Origin: Paratissierella segnis | GTDB lineage: Bacteria > Bacillota > Clostridia > Tissierellales > Tissierellaceae | Length of the DNA: 64,000 nucleotides | Direction: 5' to 3' | NCBI RefSeq assembly: GCF_014385195.1 | Contig: NZ_JACRTG010000018.1 | Span: forward strand, 248,001 to 312,000 | Shown here: positions 51,215 through 59,275 of the stretch, one piece after another | How positions within the stretch are numbered: position 1 is the stretch's first letter | Layout of the letters: every line of letters starts with the position of its first letter | Program-made: the position numbers and the translations under genes | The notes under the pieces: model-generated | Told to the model about the DNA's origin: nothing | The model's database searches: none | What the model saw: the letters and a program-made list of their open reading frames with translations, nothing else

Positions 51215-52120
51215 ATGAGGATTACAAATAGTACATTAACAACCAATTATCTAAGGAATCTTTCTATAAACTTAAAACAAATGCAAAAGTATCAAAATCA
51301 ATTAGCCTCAGGGAAAGAGGTATCCAAGCCCTCTGACAACCCAATACTATTGTCGAAGATTATGGATTTAAACAACAACATCATACAAAACAAACAATAT
51401 AAATCAAATATAAAAGATACTTTAGGATGGGTGGAGACACAAGATACTGCACTGAAGGGAGTCACATCGACTTTACATAGATTAAAAGATTTGGTAATCT
51501 ACGGAGCCAATGGATCGTTGTCCGATACGGATAGAGCTGCTATACAAGATGAGATAAAAATGCAGGCTGAACAGCTTAAAGATATATTAAATACAAATTT
51601 TGATGGAAGGTATATATTTGGCGGGCAAAAGACTACTGAGCCACCGTTTGAGATTAATGAAGATGGGGTTTTAATATATAAAGGCGACAATAACAATATA
51701 ATAAGAGAAATATCTCAAGGTGTTACCGTAGATATAATGACAGATGGTAGTAGGATAGTAAATGCAGATATTGATGATGAAAATAAGGATTTAGGTGTAT
51801 TGATTGATAAGATCACAAAAGCTATGGAGAGCGGAAACACTGAAGAACTCTCAAATGGATTTCTCGCTGATATTGACAAGCATTTAGACAATGTTTTGAG
51901 AGTGCGTTCCGGTGTGGGAGCTGTAAACAACAGGTTGGAAGCTGCTCAATCAAGGAATGAAACTGAGAATCTAAATCTTACAAGTCTATTATCTGAAAAG
52001 GAAGATATAGATATAGCAGAAAAATATATGGAATATATGGTAATGTCAACAGTCTATATAGCATCCCTATCGGTAGGAGCTAATATCCTTCAACCAAGCT
52101 TATTGGATTTCTTGAGATAG
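51215..52120 (+). CDS. flgL: Flagellar hook-associated protein 3 FlgL
   Basis: 301 residues. RITNSTLTTNYLRNLSINL, QNQLASGKEVSKPSDNP and NFDGRYIFGGQKTTEPPF at the N-terminal half, and the C-terminal VNNRLEAAQSRNETENLNL and EDIDIAEKYMEYMV helices, match FlgL. Filament-side junction protein. ATG is 3 bases after flgK with GGGG upstream. Confidence 0.94.
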   Translation: MRITNSTLTTNYLRNLSINLKQMQKYQNQLASGKEVSKPSDNPILLSKIMDLNNNIIQNKQYKSNIKDTLGWVETQDTALKGVTSTLHRLKDLVIYGANGSLSDTDRAAIQDEIKMQAEQLKDILNTNFDGRYIFGGQKTTEPPFEINEDGVLIYKGDNNNIIREISQGVTVDIMTDGSRIVNADIDDENKDLGVLIDKITKAMESGNTEELSNGFLADIDKHLDNVLRVRSGVGAVNNRLEAAQSRNETENLNLTSLLSEKEDIDIAEKYMEYMVMSTVYIASLSVGANILQPSLLDFLR

Positions 52121-52158
52121 AAATTGTGAATTAAGGAAAATCGAAAGGACGAAATTCT

Positions 52159-52602
52159 ATGTTAATTCAAACCAAATACCTAGGAGAAATAAAAATAACC
52201 CAAGATGAAATCATTACATTTCCATATGGGTTATTGGGTTTTGAAGACTATCATGATTTTATAATATTGGATGTCCCCGGGAATAGCCATTTTAAATTTC
52301 TTCAGGATATAAATCATAGTTATTTGACATTTCTGCTTATAAATCCTTGGGATTTTTTTACGGGTTATGAAATAGATATTCCGGATGAAAATTTGGCTAA
52401 AATAGGTATAGATCCAAAAGCAGATGGGGAATTGGAAGTCTACAATATTGTAACCATGGGATCATCCTTTAATGAAAGTACAGCAAATCTTTTGGCCCCA
52501 ATAATTGTAAATCCGACTGATAAAAAGGGGAAGCAATTTATCTTGAATGACTCTATATATACAACAAAGCATAAACTATTCCCAGAAGGGATAGGTGAGT
52601 AG
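52159..52602 (+). CDS. fliW: Flagellar assembly factor FliW
   Basis: 147 residues. LIQTKYLGEIKITQDEIITF, FPYGLLGFEDYHDFIIL and FLLINPWDFFTGYEIDIPD are FliW landmarks. FliW binds unassembled flagellin or CsrA and thereby ties flagellin translation to export; csrA follows immediately and the flagellin gene is at 61926. Confidence 0.95.
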   Translation: MLIQTKYLGEIKITQDEIITFPYGLLGFEDYHDFIILDVPGNSHFKFLQDINHSYLTFLLINPWDFFTGYEIDIPDENLAKIGIDPKADGELEVYNIVTMGSSFNESTANLLAPIIVNPTDKKGKQFILNDSIYTTKHKLFPEGIGE

Positions 52603-52606
52603 TGAT

Positions 52607-52825
52607 ATGCTTATATTAAATAGAAAAATAGGAGAAGGCATAATTCTAGGGGATAATATAGAAATTAAGATATTAGATATTCAAGATGGGAAGATTAAGA
52701 TAGGCATTGAGGCTCCAAAGGATATTCCTATCTTAAGAAAAGAAGTATATGATGCTGTAATAGAAGAAAATCAAAAATCAATAGAATCCGAATTTGATAT
52801 ATCGGTGTTATTTAATAAAGAATAG
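52607..52825 (+). CDS. csrA: Translational regulator CsrA
   Basis: 72 residues from ATG 52607, 4 bases after the fliW stop, with AGGTGAG upstream. MLILNRKIGEGIILGDNIEI and KIKIGIEAPKDIPILRKEVY carry the RNA-binding strand residues and the Arg of the IxRxE motif. In Bacillota CsrA represses flagellin mRNA and is antagonised by FliW. A terminator overlaps the end. Confidence 0.96.
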   Translation: MLILNRKIGEGIILGDNIEIKILDIQDGKIKIGIEAPKDIPILRKEVYDAVIEENQKSIESEFDISVLFNKE

Positions 52826-52850
52826 GTTGTCCGTATGAACAACCTATTTT
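52822..52850 (+). terminator. csrA terminator
   Basis: AATAGGTTGT pairs with ACAACCTATT around CCGTATGA, followed by TTT. Confidence 0.85.
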
Positions 52851-52879
52851 AAAATTCTATAAATCACTTGTGTATTGTA

Positions 52880-53068
52880 TTATCATTCGTAGGGGCGGAT
52901 GACCCTATCCGCCCCGCTAGGATATTCTCTTTTAAGACTCCAAATTACTGCTTGCGTCATTCTCGACCGTAGTGAAGAATCTCATCTTTTAAGACCCAAA
53001 AGTCTGACCCTAGCAACTCTTCACTTTTCTTTCGATTGTGAATTGTGCATTGTGAACTGTGAATTGGA
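52880..53068. repeat. Composite intergenic repeat overlapping the hemerythrin 3' end
   Basis: GGGGCGGATGACCCTATCCG-type hairpin, GTCATTCTCGACCGTAGTGAAG module, CATCTTTTAAGACCC, then TTCACTTTTCTTTCGATTGTG and four GTGAATT/GTGAACT-type heptamers to 53067. Module order equals that at 48950-49075. The last part codes, on the minus strand, for the hemerythrin C-terminus. Confidence 0.65.
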
Positions 53069-53452
53069 AACATATTCTCTGTCCATCCTCAATATATGCT
53101 GTTCAATCCAATCAACAATAAATTGTATTATGGATGCCAAATATTCTTCTTGATTTTCATCCACCTTTTCCAAATCAATTTCATTTACCTGTTTTATAAA
53201 ATCATTATGAACCATCTTATGGGAAAACAATTTTTTATAACCGATTTCCATCATATATTTTTCTTCTGTTTCAAAATGAAATGTTGCATATCTTTTCAAT
53301 TCTTCTATCAATTTAACAACCTTATCATATTTATCAATGTAAAATTCATTTTTCAATAGATCGTAGGCATCTCCGGCAATGCAAAACAATTCTTTATGTT
53401 GTTCATCTATGATATCAATGCCAAGTAGATACTTATTACTCCATTTTATCAT
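53021..53452 (-). CDS. Bacteriohemerythrin
   Basis: 143 residues from ATG 53452 (GGAGG 9 bases upstream). The di-iron ligands are visible: His in IDEQHKELF, His and Glu in TFHFETEEKYM, His in FSHKMVHNDF, and His with the closing Asp in WIEQHILRMDREY. Binds oxygen reversibly through two irons. The family normally ends a few residues after DREY; the final 16 residues (VSNSQFTMHNSQSKEK) come from the intergenic repeat. Lies 17 bases downstream of a chemoreceptor gene, so oxygen sensing or oxygen buffering linked to motility is likely. Confidence 0.92.
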   Translation of the reverse strand: MIKWSNKYLLGIDIIDEQHKELFCIAGDAYDLLKNEFYIDKYDKVVKLIEELKRYATFHFETEEKYMMEIGYKKLFSHKMVHNDFIKQVNEIDLEKVDENQEEYLASIIQFIVDWIEQHILRMDREYVSNSQFTMHNSQSKEK

Positions 53453-53469
53453 AATCATAAACCTCCTGA

Positions 53470-54789
53470 TCAAAATTTGAACTTATTCACATCTGCTTTC
53501 AATTTGTCAGTACTTTCCCTTGCTTTTTCAACTTGAATCTGGACCTCATTTGAATTGATGCTAGCTCCGGATACTCTGTTGGCTATTTCAGATGATCCCT
53601 CTGCACCTTCACTTGAGGCTATGGCGACTCCGTCAATTGCAGTAAGTACATCTTGTATAGAAGTCAATAGTTCTTCGGATGTAGAACTAAAATCGGAAAC
53701 CAATCCATCCACATATTTTGCATATTTACTATATTGCTCAGCTACATTCATCATAGTATTATAATCGCTTTCAACATCCTCAGATATAAATGCCAATAAA
53801 TTGTTAGAACAATTGGTTAAATTTTTTACCGAAGTAGTTACTTTAGATGTAGTGTTTTGAATTTTCAACACTGTTTCCTTCGATTGTTCAGCCAGTTTTC
53901 GTATCTCGTCTGCTACTACGGAGAATCCTCTACCGGCTTCTCCTGCTCTGGCAGCTTCTATAGCAGCATTTAAAGCAAGTAAATTAGTTTGTTCTGCTAT
54001 CTTCATTATTGAATCTGATAAGATATTGATTTGTTCTACTACCTTTGATTCATTGATAGCTATCTCAAGAGGTTCTTTAGTGTTTTTTAATATTTCAAAG
54101 GCCTTTTCAAGAGAAGCATTTACGTTCTCCTTTGTGCCCTCAGCGCTTTCATTGATCGCATTTGCAGCTATTGATCCATTTTGAGATTTAAGGGCGATTG
54201 CTTGAGCAGCTTTTTGAATTTCCAGGGAAGTCGCTGTCATTTCCTCTGATGAAGCTGCAGTCTCTTCCATGCTTGCAGCCACTTCTTCGGTAGTTGCCGA
54301 TATATCCTGTAAATCACTGTTTAGCAAATTTACATTTGATTTCACATTCTCAACTTTATTTTCTATTTCGATCGTTTCGCTTTTTATACTTACTACCAGT
54401 CCCTTTAAGGAGTTTTTCATGGTATTTATACCATTTGTTATGATACCTAACTCATCTTTTCTTGCTAAATCTCTCTCATCCATTTCTTGTGTAAAGTCTC
54501 CGTCTGCAATTAACTTTAGATACTCTGAGGATCTTTTGATTGGGTCTGTCAACTTTTTCGTAAAGTAATTGGTGAGGGCTATTGTCAGTGACAATGTTAT
54601 AATAGCAAGGATTCCAACCAGTTTTACCGATTTCCATAAGATTTCATTTGAACTGCCAATATAATCATTATATGAATTATTTTTTATTAAGTAAAACATG
54701 GTGGATCCAAATATTAATAGGGTAATAAATGTGGTTGATATGGCTATGGCTAAAATCTTTGCTCTTAAACTGTTAAATACTTTATTCAT
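53470..54789 (-). CDS. Methyl-accepting chemotaxis protein with minimal outer domain
   Basis: 439 residues, RBS AGGAGG. TM1 at about 10-32 and TM2 at about 52-72 leave an outside loop of about 20 residues, so there is no Cache-type sensor. HAMP (KKLTDPIKRSSEYLKLIADG) and a signalling domain follow, with the tip IAEQTNLLALNAAIEAARAG at about 263-282. With no ligand domain it may sense membrane or cytoplasmic state, or use a soluble partner such as the hemerythrin encoded downstream. A sigma-D promoter precedes it at 54891-54917. Confidence 0.93.
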   Translation of the reverse strand: MNKVFNSLRAKILAIAISTTFITLLIFGSTMFYLIKNNSYNDYIGSSNEILWKSVKLVGILAIITLSLTIALTNYFTKKLTDPIKRSSEYLKLIADGDFTQEMDERDLARKDELGIITNGINTMKNSLKGLVVSIKSETIEIENKVENVKSNVNLLNSDLQDISATTEEVAASMEETAASSEEMTATSLEIQKAAQAIALKSQNGSIAANAINESAEGTKENVNASLEKAFEILKNTKEPLEIAINESKVVEQINILSDSIMKIAEQTNLLALNAAIEAARAGEAGRGFSVVADEIRKLAEQSKETVLKIQNTTSKVTTSVKNLTNCSNNLLAFISEDVESDYNTMMNVAEQYSKYAKYVDGLVSDFSSTSEELLTSIQDVLTAIDGVAIASSEGAEGSSEIANRVSGASINSNEVQIQVEKARESTDKLKADVNKFKF

Positions 54790-54890
54790 AAAAATTCCTC
54801 CTTATTTTTTAAAATTCATGCCATTAAAAACATTTTCATACAAATGAAAATTTATTTAAGATTGAACTGGTTTATCCCCCTAAACTCATA

Positions 54891-54917
54891 TTATCGGCAG
54901 AAAAAAGAATAAATTAA
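54891..54917 (-). promoter_or_regulatory. Sigma-D promoter for the short chemoreceptor
   Basis: On the minus strand: TTAA, 15 bases, GCCGATAA. The -10 is a perfect sigma-28 match. About 100 bases upstream of the chemoreceptor start. Confidence 0.75.
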
Positions 54918-55025
54918 GCCCAAATATAGGATCATACAAACGCATGCAGAGTAGATATTTGTCTGGAAATGGTTTATCAAAGCATTATTTGAATGATGAA
55001 ATTTGTAAAATTTTGTTTTAAAATC

Positions 55026-55052
55026 TAAATATATATAATTTATAGCCGACAA
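55026..55052 (+). promoter_or_regulatory. Sigma-D promoter for the glycosylation block
   Basis: TAAA, 15 bases, GCCGACAA; the -35 and spacing are perfect and the -10 has one change. It lies 110 bases before the gene at 55162 and faces away from the chemoreceptor promoter. The rest of the 372-base gap between the genes (54790-55161) holds no other recognised feature, though an open frame without a start codon continues the 55162 gene back to about 55078. Confidence 0.7.
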
Positions 55053-55161
55053 TAGATATAAAGGTATATAATAAGATAAAGTCAACGATTCCATTAATAT
55101 AGAAATAGGAAAAGTAGATAAGAATGATAAGAATAAAATAGAAAGCGAGGCCATTAACCAA

Positions 55162-55572
55162 ATGATTACAGAATTAGTAAATGATACAATCCTATCATCT
55201 TATGATTATATAAAAAATGCAATTCCACTTATTACAAAACTATCAGATGAATTTTATCAACTACCTGATAATAATTCTTGGAAACAGTTAACGAATTTAT
55301 TTGAAGGAATTCAATGGATTATTCAGACATTAACGCAAATAGATTCCATCAATGATTTAAATAGTATTATAAATTATGAAAAATGGAACGAATATGTACA
55401 AGCCGTATCACAACTTAATGAATTTATACCGGAGCTTGAAAATTCGATAATAAATAAAGACAATATTCTTATAGGAGATTTATTGTTATACGAAATAGTA
55501 CCAACATTTGAAAATATGCTTGATAAACTGCAACTTCTAAAGCCCAAGGCGGTGAAAGAAGATGTTAATTGA
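55162..55572 (+). CDS. Unknown helical protein upstream of the Maf-type transferase
   Basis: 136 residues, no signal or membrane segment, almost all helix: DTILSSYDYIKNAIPLITKL, WKQLTNLFEGIQWIIQTLTQ, WNEYVQAVSQLNEFIPELEN, LLYEIVPTFENMLDKLQLL. I do not recognise a named family. It overlaps the next gene by 11 bases and lies behind a sigma-D promoter, so it is probably a partner in flagellin glycosylation or export, for example a chaperone-like factor. The frame is open upstream to about 55078 without an ordinary start codon; GAGG before ATG 55162 supports the start used. Confidence 0.65.
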   Translation: MITELVNDTILSSYDYIKNAIPLITKLSDEFYQLPDNNSWKQLTNLFEGIQWIIQTLTQIDSINDLNSIINYEKWNEYVQAVSQLNEFIPELENSIINKDNILIGDLLLYEIVPTFENMLDKLQLLKPKAVKEDVN

Positions 55573-57418
55573 TAATATAGTGTTTCTAAAGGAAAATAGT
55601 CCGATTCTCTATGAAGAACTTAAGAAATCAGAAGAAAATACCAATGAATCAAAGGTAATTTTAGAGGATACTAAAACTAGTGATAAAACACTTAAAATCG
55701 AAAAAGATAATAGTATGATTTATCTACATAGTAAATACAACCCTCTGAGAGAGGCAGAATCCATAATAGACAATTTGGGGGAAAGAGAAAATATAGATGA
55801 AGATACATATGTAATCTTTTATGGGATAGGTCTTGGATATCATATTAATGTCTTTGCCGGCAGATACCCTGATGTTGAGTTTTCAATATATGAACCTTCC
55901 ATTGAAGTTTTTTGCCATTTTTTGGAATACAATAATCTAAAAAGTAATTCATATAGAAAATTGGACTTAGTTCAATGTGAATATAATCCTAAAATTATGG
56001 AAGATTTTTTTAAAACCATTATAAAGAAAATAGATAAAAAAATTATAATCATAGACTTGCCAAGCTATAGCAGTGCTTTCAAAGAAAATCATGAAATATT
56101 TTTCAAAAGGTTTAAAGAAGTGTTAACAAATGAAAGAAAATCTTTACATACAGATTATGCATTTCAAAAAAGATGGATAATAAATAGCATGAAAAATTTA
56201 AAAGAAGTATTATCCACTCCAAATATAATACTTGAAAAGAAAGGTGAATTTAAAGGCAAAACTGCTGTATTAGTAGCAGCAGGTCCATCGCTTAATGATG
56301 AGATCGAGAATATTAGATATATTAAAGATAATGGATTGGCTTATATATTCAGTGTAGGTTCAGCTGTTAATACGCTTATATATAATAATATATATCCTGA
56401 TGCTGCATGTACCTATGATCCGGCAGCTTTTAATCAAAATGTATTTAAAACAATAAAAGATAAAAATATTTGTAATGTTCCAATGATATTTGGTTCATCA
56501 GTAGGGTATGAGACTTTGGAAAATTATCCCGGGGAAAAATATCATATGATAACAAGTCAAGATACAGTAGCAGGCTATTTTTTAAAAAATGAAACTGGAG
56601 GGGCTATAAGTATAATTCAGGATGCTCCGTCTATAGCGGTGGTTACACTTCAATTGCTGTATACCTTAGGATTTGATAATATATTGTTAGTAGGTCAAAA
56701 TCTGGGATATAGAGGTAAAGAACGTTATTCAGAAGGGATTTCCTATAATAAGGAGCTCACTGATGATGAAATATCAAATGGCTTATGGGTAAAAGACGTA
56801 TATGGAAATGAAATATTGACAAATGAAGGGTTTAATTCCATGAGACATCAAATGGAAATCTATATAAAAATCCTGCCGAATATTAACGTAATTAATACTA
56901 CAAAAGGTGGAGCTCAAATAGAAGGAACGGAATTTAAGGAATTAAAAGATGTTATAGAAACAGTTTTAGACAAAAAAACAGTAGATAAAAATTGGCTAAA
57001 TGGAAATAAGACAAGCTATGATAAAGAATATATGGAGTTTCAAGCCAAAAGTATGGATAAATCCTATGAAAAAGCTTTGAAGATCAATAAGGAATACAAG
57101 CTAATATTAACTAAAATTGAAAAGGCAATAAACAATAGGAATTATACTCAAACTGAAAATCTATATATAAAATTGGATAAGGAATTAAGAAGAATAGAAA
57201 ACAATGATTTTTATAAAACGTTCATATTACCAATGAATAGAGTTCAGTATAAAGTGCTGGCTAATAGCATAGATAGCTTAAATGAAGAAAAAAATCCATA
57301 TGAAAAGGGAAAAAGAATAGTGAATAGCTTTAGAGGATTCATTGGTATATGTACTGCTGATATAGAAATGATAAAACCTATATATGATGAAATGAAGAAA
57401 TACATTAATGAATTTTAG
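55562..57418 (+). CDS. Maf-type motility-associated glycosyltransferase (DUF115)
   Basis: 618 residues. An N-terminal domain (LREAESIIDNLGERENI, YVIFYGIGLGYHINVFAGRY) precedes the DUF115/MptE-like core: LVAAGPSLNDEIENIRYI, VGSAVNTLIYNNIYPDAACT, then GGAISIIQDAPSIAVVTLQL and LLVGQNLGYRGKERY. A helical C-terminal domain ends the protein. Maf proteins transfer pseudaminic or legionaminic acid from CMP-sugar to flagellin Ser/Thr in the cytoplasm. The sugar genes downstream and the flagellin at 61926 fit this. Confidence 0.9.
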   Translation: MLIDNIVFLKENSPILYEELKKSEENTNESKVILEDTKTSDKTLKIEKDNSMIYLHSKYNPLREAESIIDNLGERENIDEDTYVIFYGIGLGYHINVFAGRYPDVEFSIYEPSIEVFCHFLEYNNLKSNSYRKLDLVQCEYNPKIMEDFFKTIIKKIDKKIIIIDLPSYSSAFKENHEIFFKRFKEVLTNERKSLHTDYAFQKRWIINSMKNLKEVLSTPNIILEKKGEFKGKTAVLVAAGPSLNDEIENIRYIKDNGLAYIFSVGSAVNTLIYNNIYPDAACTYDPAAFNQNVFKTIKDKNICNVPMIFGSSVGYETLENYPGEKYHMITSQDTVAGYFLKNETGGAISIIQDAPSIAVVTLQLLYTLGFDNILLVGQNLGYRGKERYSEGISYNKELTDDEISNGLWVKDVYGNEILTNEGFNSMRHQMEIYIKILPNINVINTTKGGAQIEGTEFKELKDVIETVLDKKTVDKNWLNGNKTSYDKEYMEFQAKSMDKSYEKALKINKEYKLILTKIEKAINNRNYTQTENLYIKLDKELRRIENNDFYKTFILPMNRVQYKVLANSIDSLNEEKNPYEKGKRIVNSFRGFIGICTADIEMIKPIYDEMKKYINEF

Positions 57419-57436
57419 TGGATGGAGTGTAATACT

Positions 57437-58438
57437 ATGTTGGATAATAAATCAATTTTAATTACTGGTGGTACAGGATCATTTGGAAAGAAATTTATTG
57501 AGATGATATTTGCTAAATATGATCCTTCAAGAGTAATTATATATTCAAGAGATGAATTCAAACAAGATGCCGTTAAGAAATTATTTTCAACTAAATTAAC
57601 AAAAGAACAGCAATCAAAACTTAGATTTTTTATTGGTGATGTCAGAGACAAGGATAGGCTATATAGAGCGTTTAAAGGTGTTGACTATGTGATACATGCT
57701 GCAGCAATGAAACAGGTTCCGGCTTGTGAATATAATCCGTTTGAAGCTATAAAGACTAATATATATGGGGCGCAAAATATAGTTGATGCTGCATTGGATT
57801 GCGGAGTTAAGAAAGTAGTAGCCTTATCAACTGATAAAGCTGTTAATCCGATTAACCTTTATGGAGGAACAAAGTTAGTTTCTGATAAATTATTTATATC
57901 TGCAAATGCATATTCTGGTGGAAAAGGAGCGGTGTTCTCGGTAGTTAGATATGGTAATGTAGCAGGCAGCAGAGGCTCAGTCATTCCTTTTTTTCAGGAA
58001 TTAATTAATCGCGGTGAAAAGGAATTGCCAATAACAGATATTAGAATGACTAGGTTTTGGATAACCTTGGAAGAAGGGGTAGAGCTGGTTTTCAAAGCTT
58101 TGAGCGAATCTAAAGGTGGGGAAACATATATATCCAAGATACCTTCTTTCAAAATAGTGGATCTAGCTAAGGCTATGTTACCAAACTGTATTATAAAAGA
58201 AGTGGGAATTCGTGAAGGTGAAAAATTGCATGAGGTTATGGTTCCAAAAGACGAATCAAGAATGACTTTTGAGTATGGCAAACATTATATAATATACCCT
58301 CATTTTGATTGGTGGAAATCTGAAAACTTCTTAAATGGGGGCAAGCCTATTGATGAGAATTTTGAATATAATTCCGGAACTAACGATGAATGGTTGAGTG
58401 TGGAGGAATTGAGGGAAAAACTAAAAGGATTTAAGTAA
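57437..58438 (+). CDS. pseB: UDP-GlcNAc 4,6-dehydratase (inverting), PseB-type
   Basis: 333 residues from ATG 57437 (GGAG 9 bases upstream). NAD-binding ILITGGTGSFGKKF, then IGDVRDKDRLYRAF, HAAAMKQVPACEYNPFEA, the active-site STDKAVNPINLYGGTKL (Tyr-x-x-x-Lys variant with Lys), and NVAGSRGSVIPFF are PseB/FlaA1 features. It turns UDP-GlcNAc into a 4-keto-6-deoxy-L-sugar, first step of pseudaminic acid synthesis. Directly follows the Maf gene. Confidence 0.92.
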   Translation: MLDNKSILITGGTGSFGKKFIEMIFAKYDPSRVIIYSRDEFKQDAVKKLFSTKLTKEQQSKLRFFIGDVRDKDRLYRAFKGVDYVIHAAAMKQVPACEYNPFEAIKTNIYGAQNIVDAALDCGVKKVVALSTDKAVNPINLYGGTKLVSDKLFISANAYSGGKGAVFSVVRYGNVAGSRGSVIPFFQELINRGEKELPITDIRMTRFWITLEEGVELVFKALSESKGGETYISKIPSFKIVDLAKAMLPNCIIKEVGIREGEKLHEVMVPKDESRMTFEYGKHYIIYPHFDWWKSENFLNGGKPIDENFEYNSGTNDEWLSVEELREKLKGFK

Positions 58439-58492
58439 TTTAACGTATATTAATATTTGATAGAAATCATATAATCAAAAGGAGATGATTAT

Positions 58493-59224
58493 GTGCCAAA
58501 AGTTGTTGCAATTATACAAGCAAGAATGGGTTCTTCAAGATTGCATGGTAAGGTTATGAAAGATTTGTTTGGAAAACCGGTTCTTAGTCATGATATAGAA
58601 AGGATAAAACAAGCTTCTGCAATAGATGAAATTGTGGTTGCTACTACACTATCTGATGAAGATGATATAATTGTCCGACAAGCATTTAAGGATGGAGTTA
58701 AAATATATAGGGGAAGTGAGAATAATGTTTTAAGTAGGTATTATCAAGCAGGTATGGAATTTTCCGCTGATGTTGTAGTCAGGATTACTTCTGATTGTCC
58801 TTTAATTGATCCCAATATAGCTGATGAAGTAATTAATTTTTATTTGAATAATGATTATGATTTAGTAACTAATGCAGGTTTATATGTAGAAAATAGAACA
58901 TATCCAAGAGGTCTTGATTTGGAGGTATTTTCCATAAAATCTTTAAAAGAAGCTTACGAAAATGCTAAAAAAGATTATCAATTAGAACATGTAACGCCAT
59001 ATATTTATGAGAATAGCGATAAGATATTTTACTATAAAAACAGTAAAGATGAGTCAAAGCATAGATGGACACTTGATACAGAGGAAGATTTTGAACTTAT
59101 TAAAGCTATTTATGGTGATTTATATAAAGGAGTTCATAACTTTTATCTGGATGATATATTAAATTTGTTTAATAAAAAGCCGGAATTATTTTATATAAAT
59201 AGTCATATAGAGCAAAAAAAGTAG
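58493..59224 (+). CDS. SpsF/PseF-type cytidylyltransferase
   Basis: 243 residues, GTG start at 58493 behind GGAG. VVAIIQARMGSSRLHGKVM is the nucleotide-binding loop, LSRYYQAGMEFSADVVVRIT and SDCPLIDPNIADEVI hold metal-binding Asp residues, and RWTLDTEEDFELI closes the domain. Family members (SpsF, acylneuraminate cytidylyltransferase-like) activate nonulosonic acids with CTP. Here it is the likely CMP-sugar maker for the Maf transferase. Confidence 0.85.
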   Translation: MPKVVAIIQARMGSSRLHGKVMKDLFGKPVLSHDIERIKQASAIDEIVVATTLSDEDDIIVRQAFKDGVKIYRGSENNVLSRYYQAGMEFSADVVVRITSDCPLIDPNIADEVINFYLNNDYDLVTNAGLYVENRTYPRGLDLEVFSIKSLKEAYENAKKDYQLEHVTPYIYENSDKIFYYKNSKDESKHRWTLDTEEDFELIKAIYGDLYKGVHNFYLDDILNLFNKKPELFYINSHIEQKK

Positions 59225-59275
59225 GCGAATAAGTATAGCGTTATTGTAGAATAATTTTTGTGGAGGGCTAATGTA

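Noticed and set aside
55078..55161. Extension of the unknown gene at 55162 into upstream open codons
   Set aside because: No ATG, GTG or TTG start is available in that stretch; recorded only as a possible longer N-terminus.
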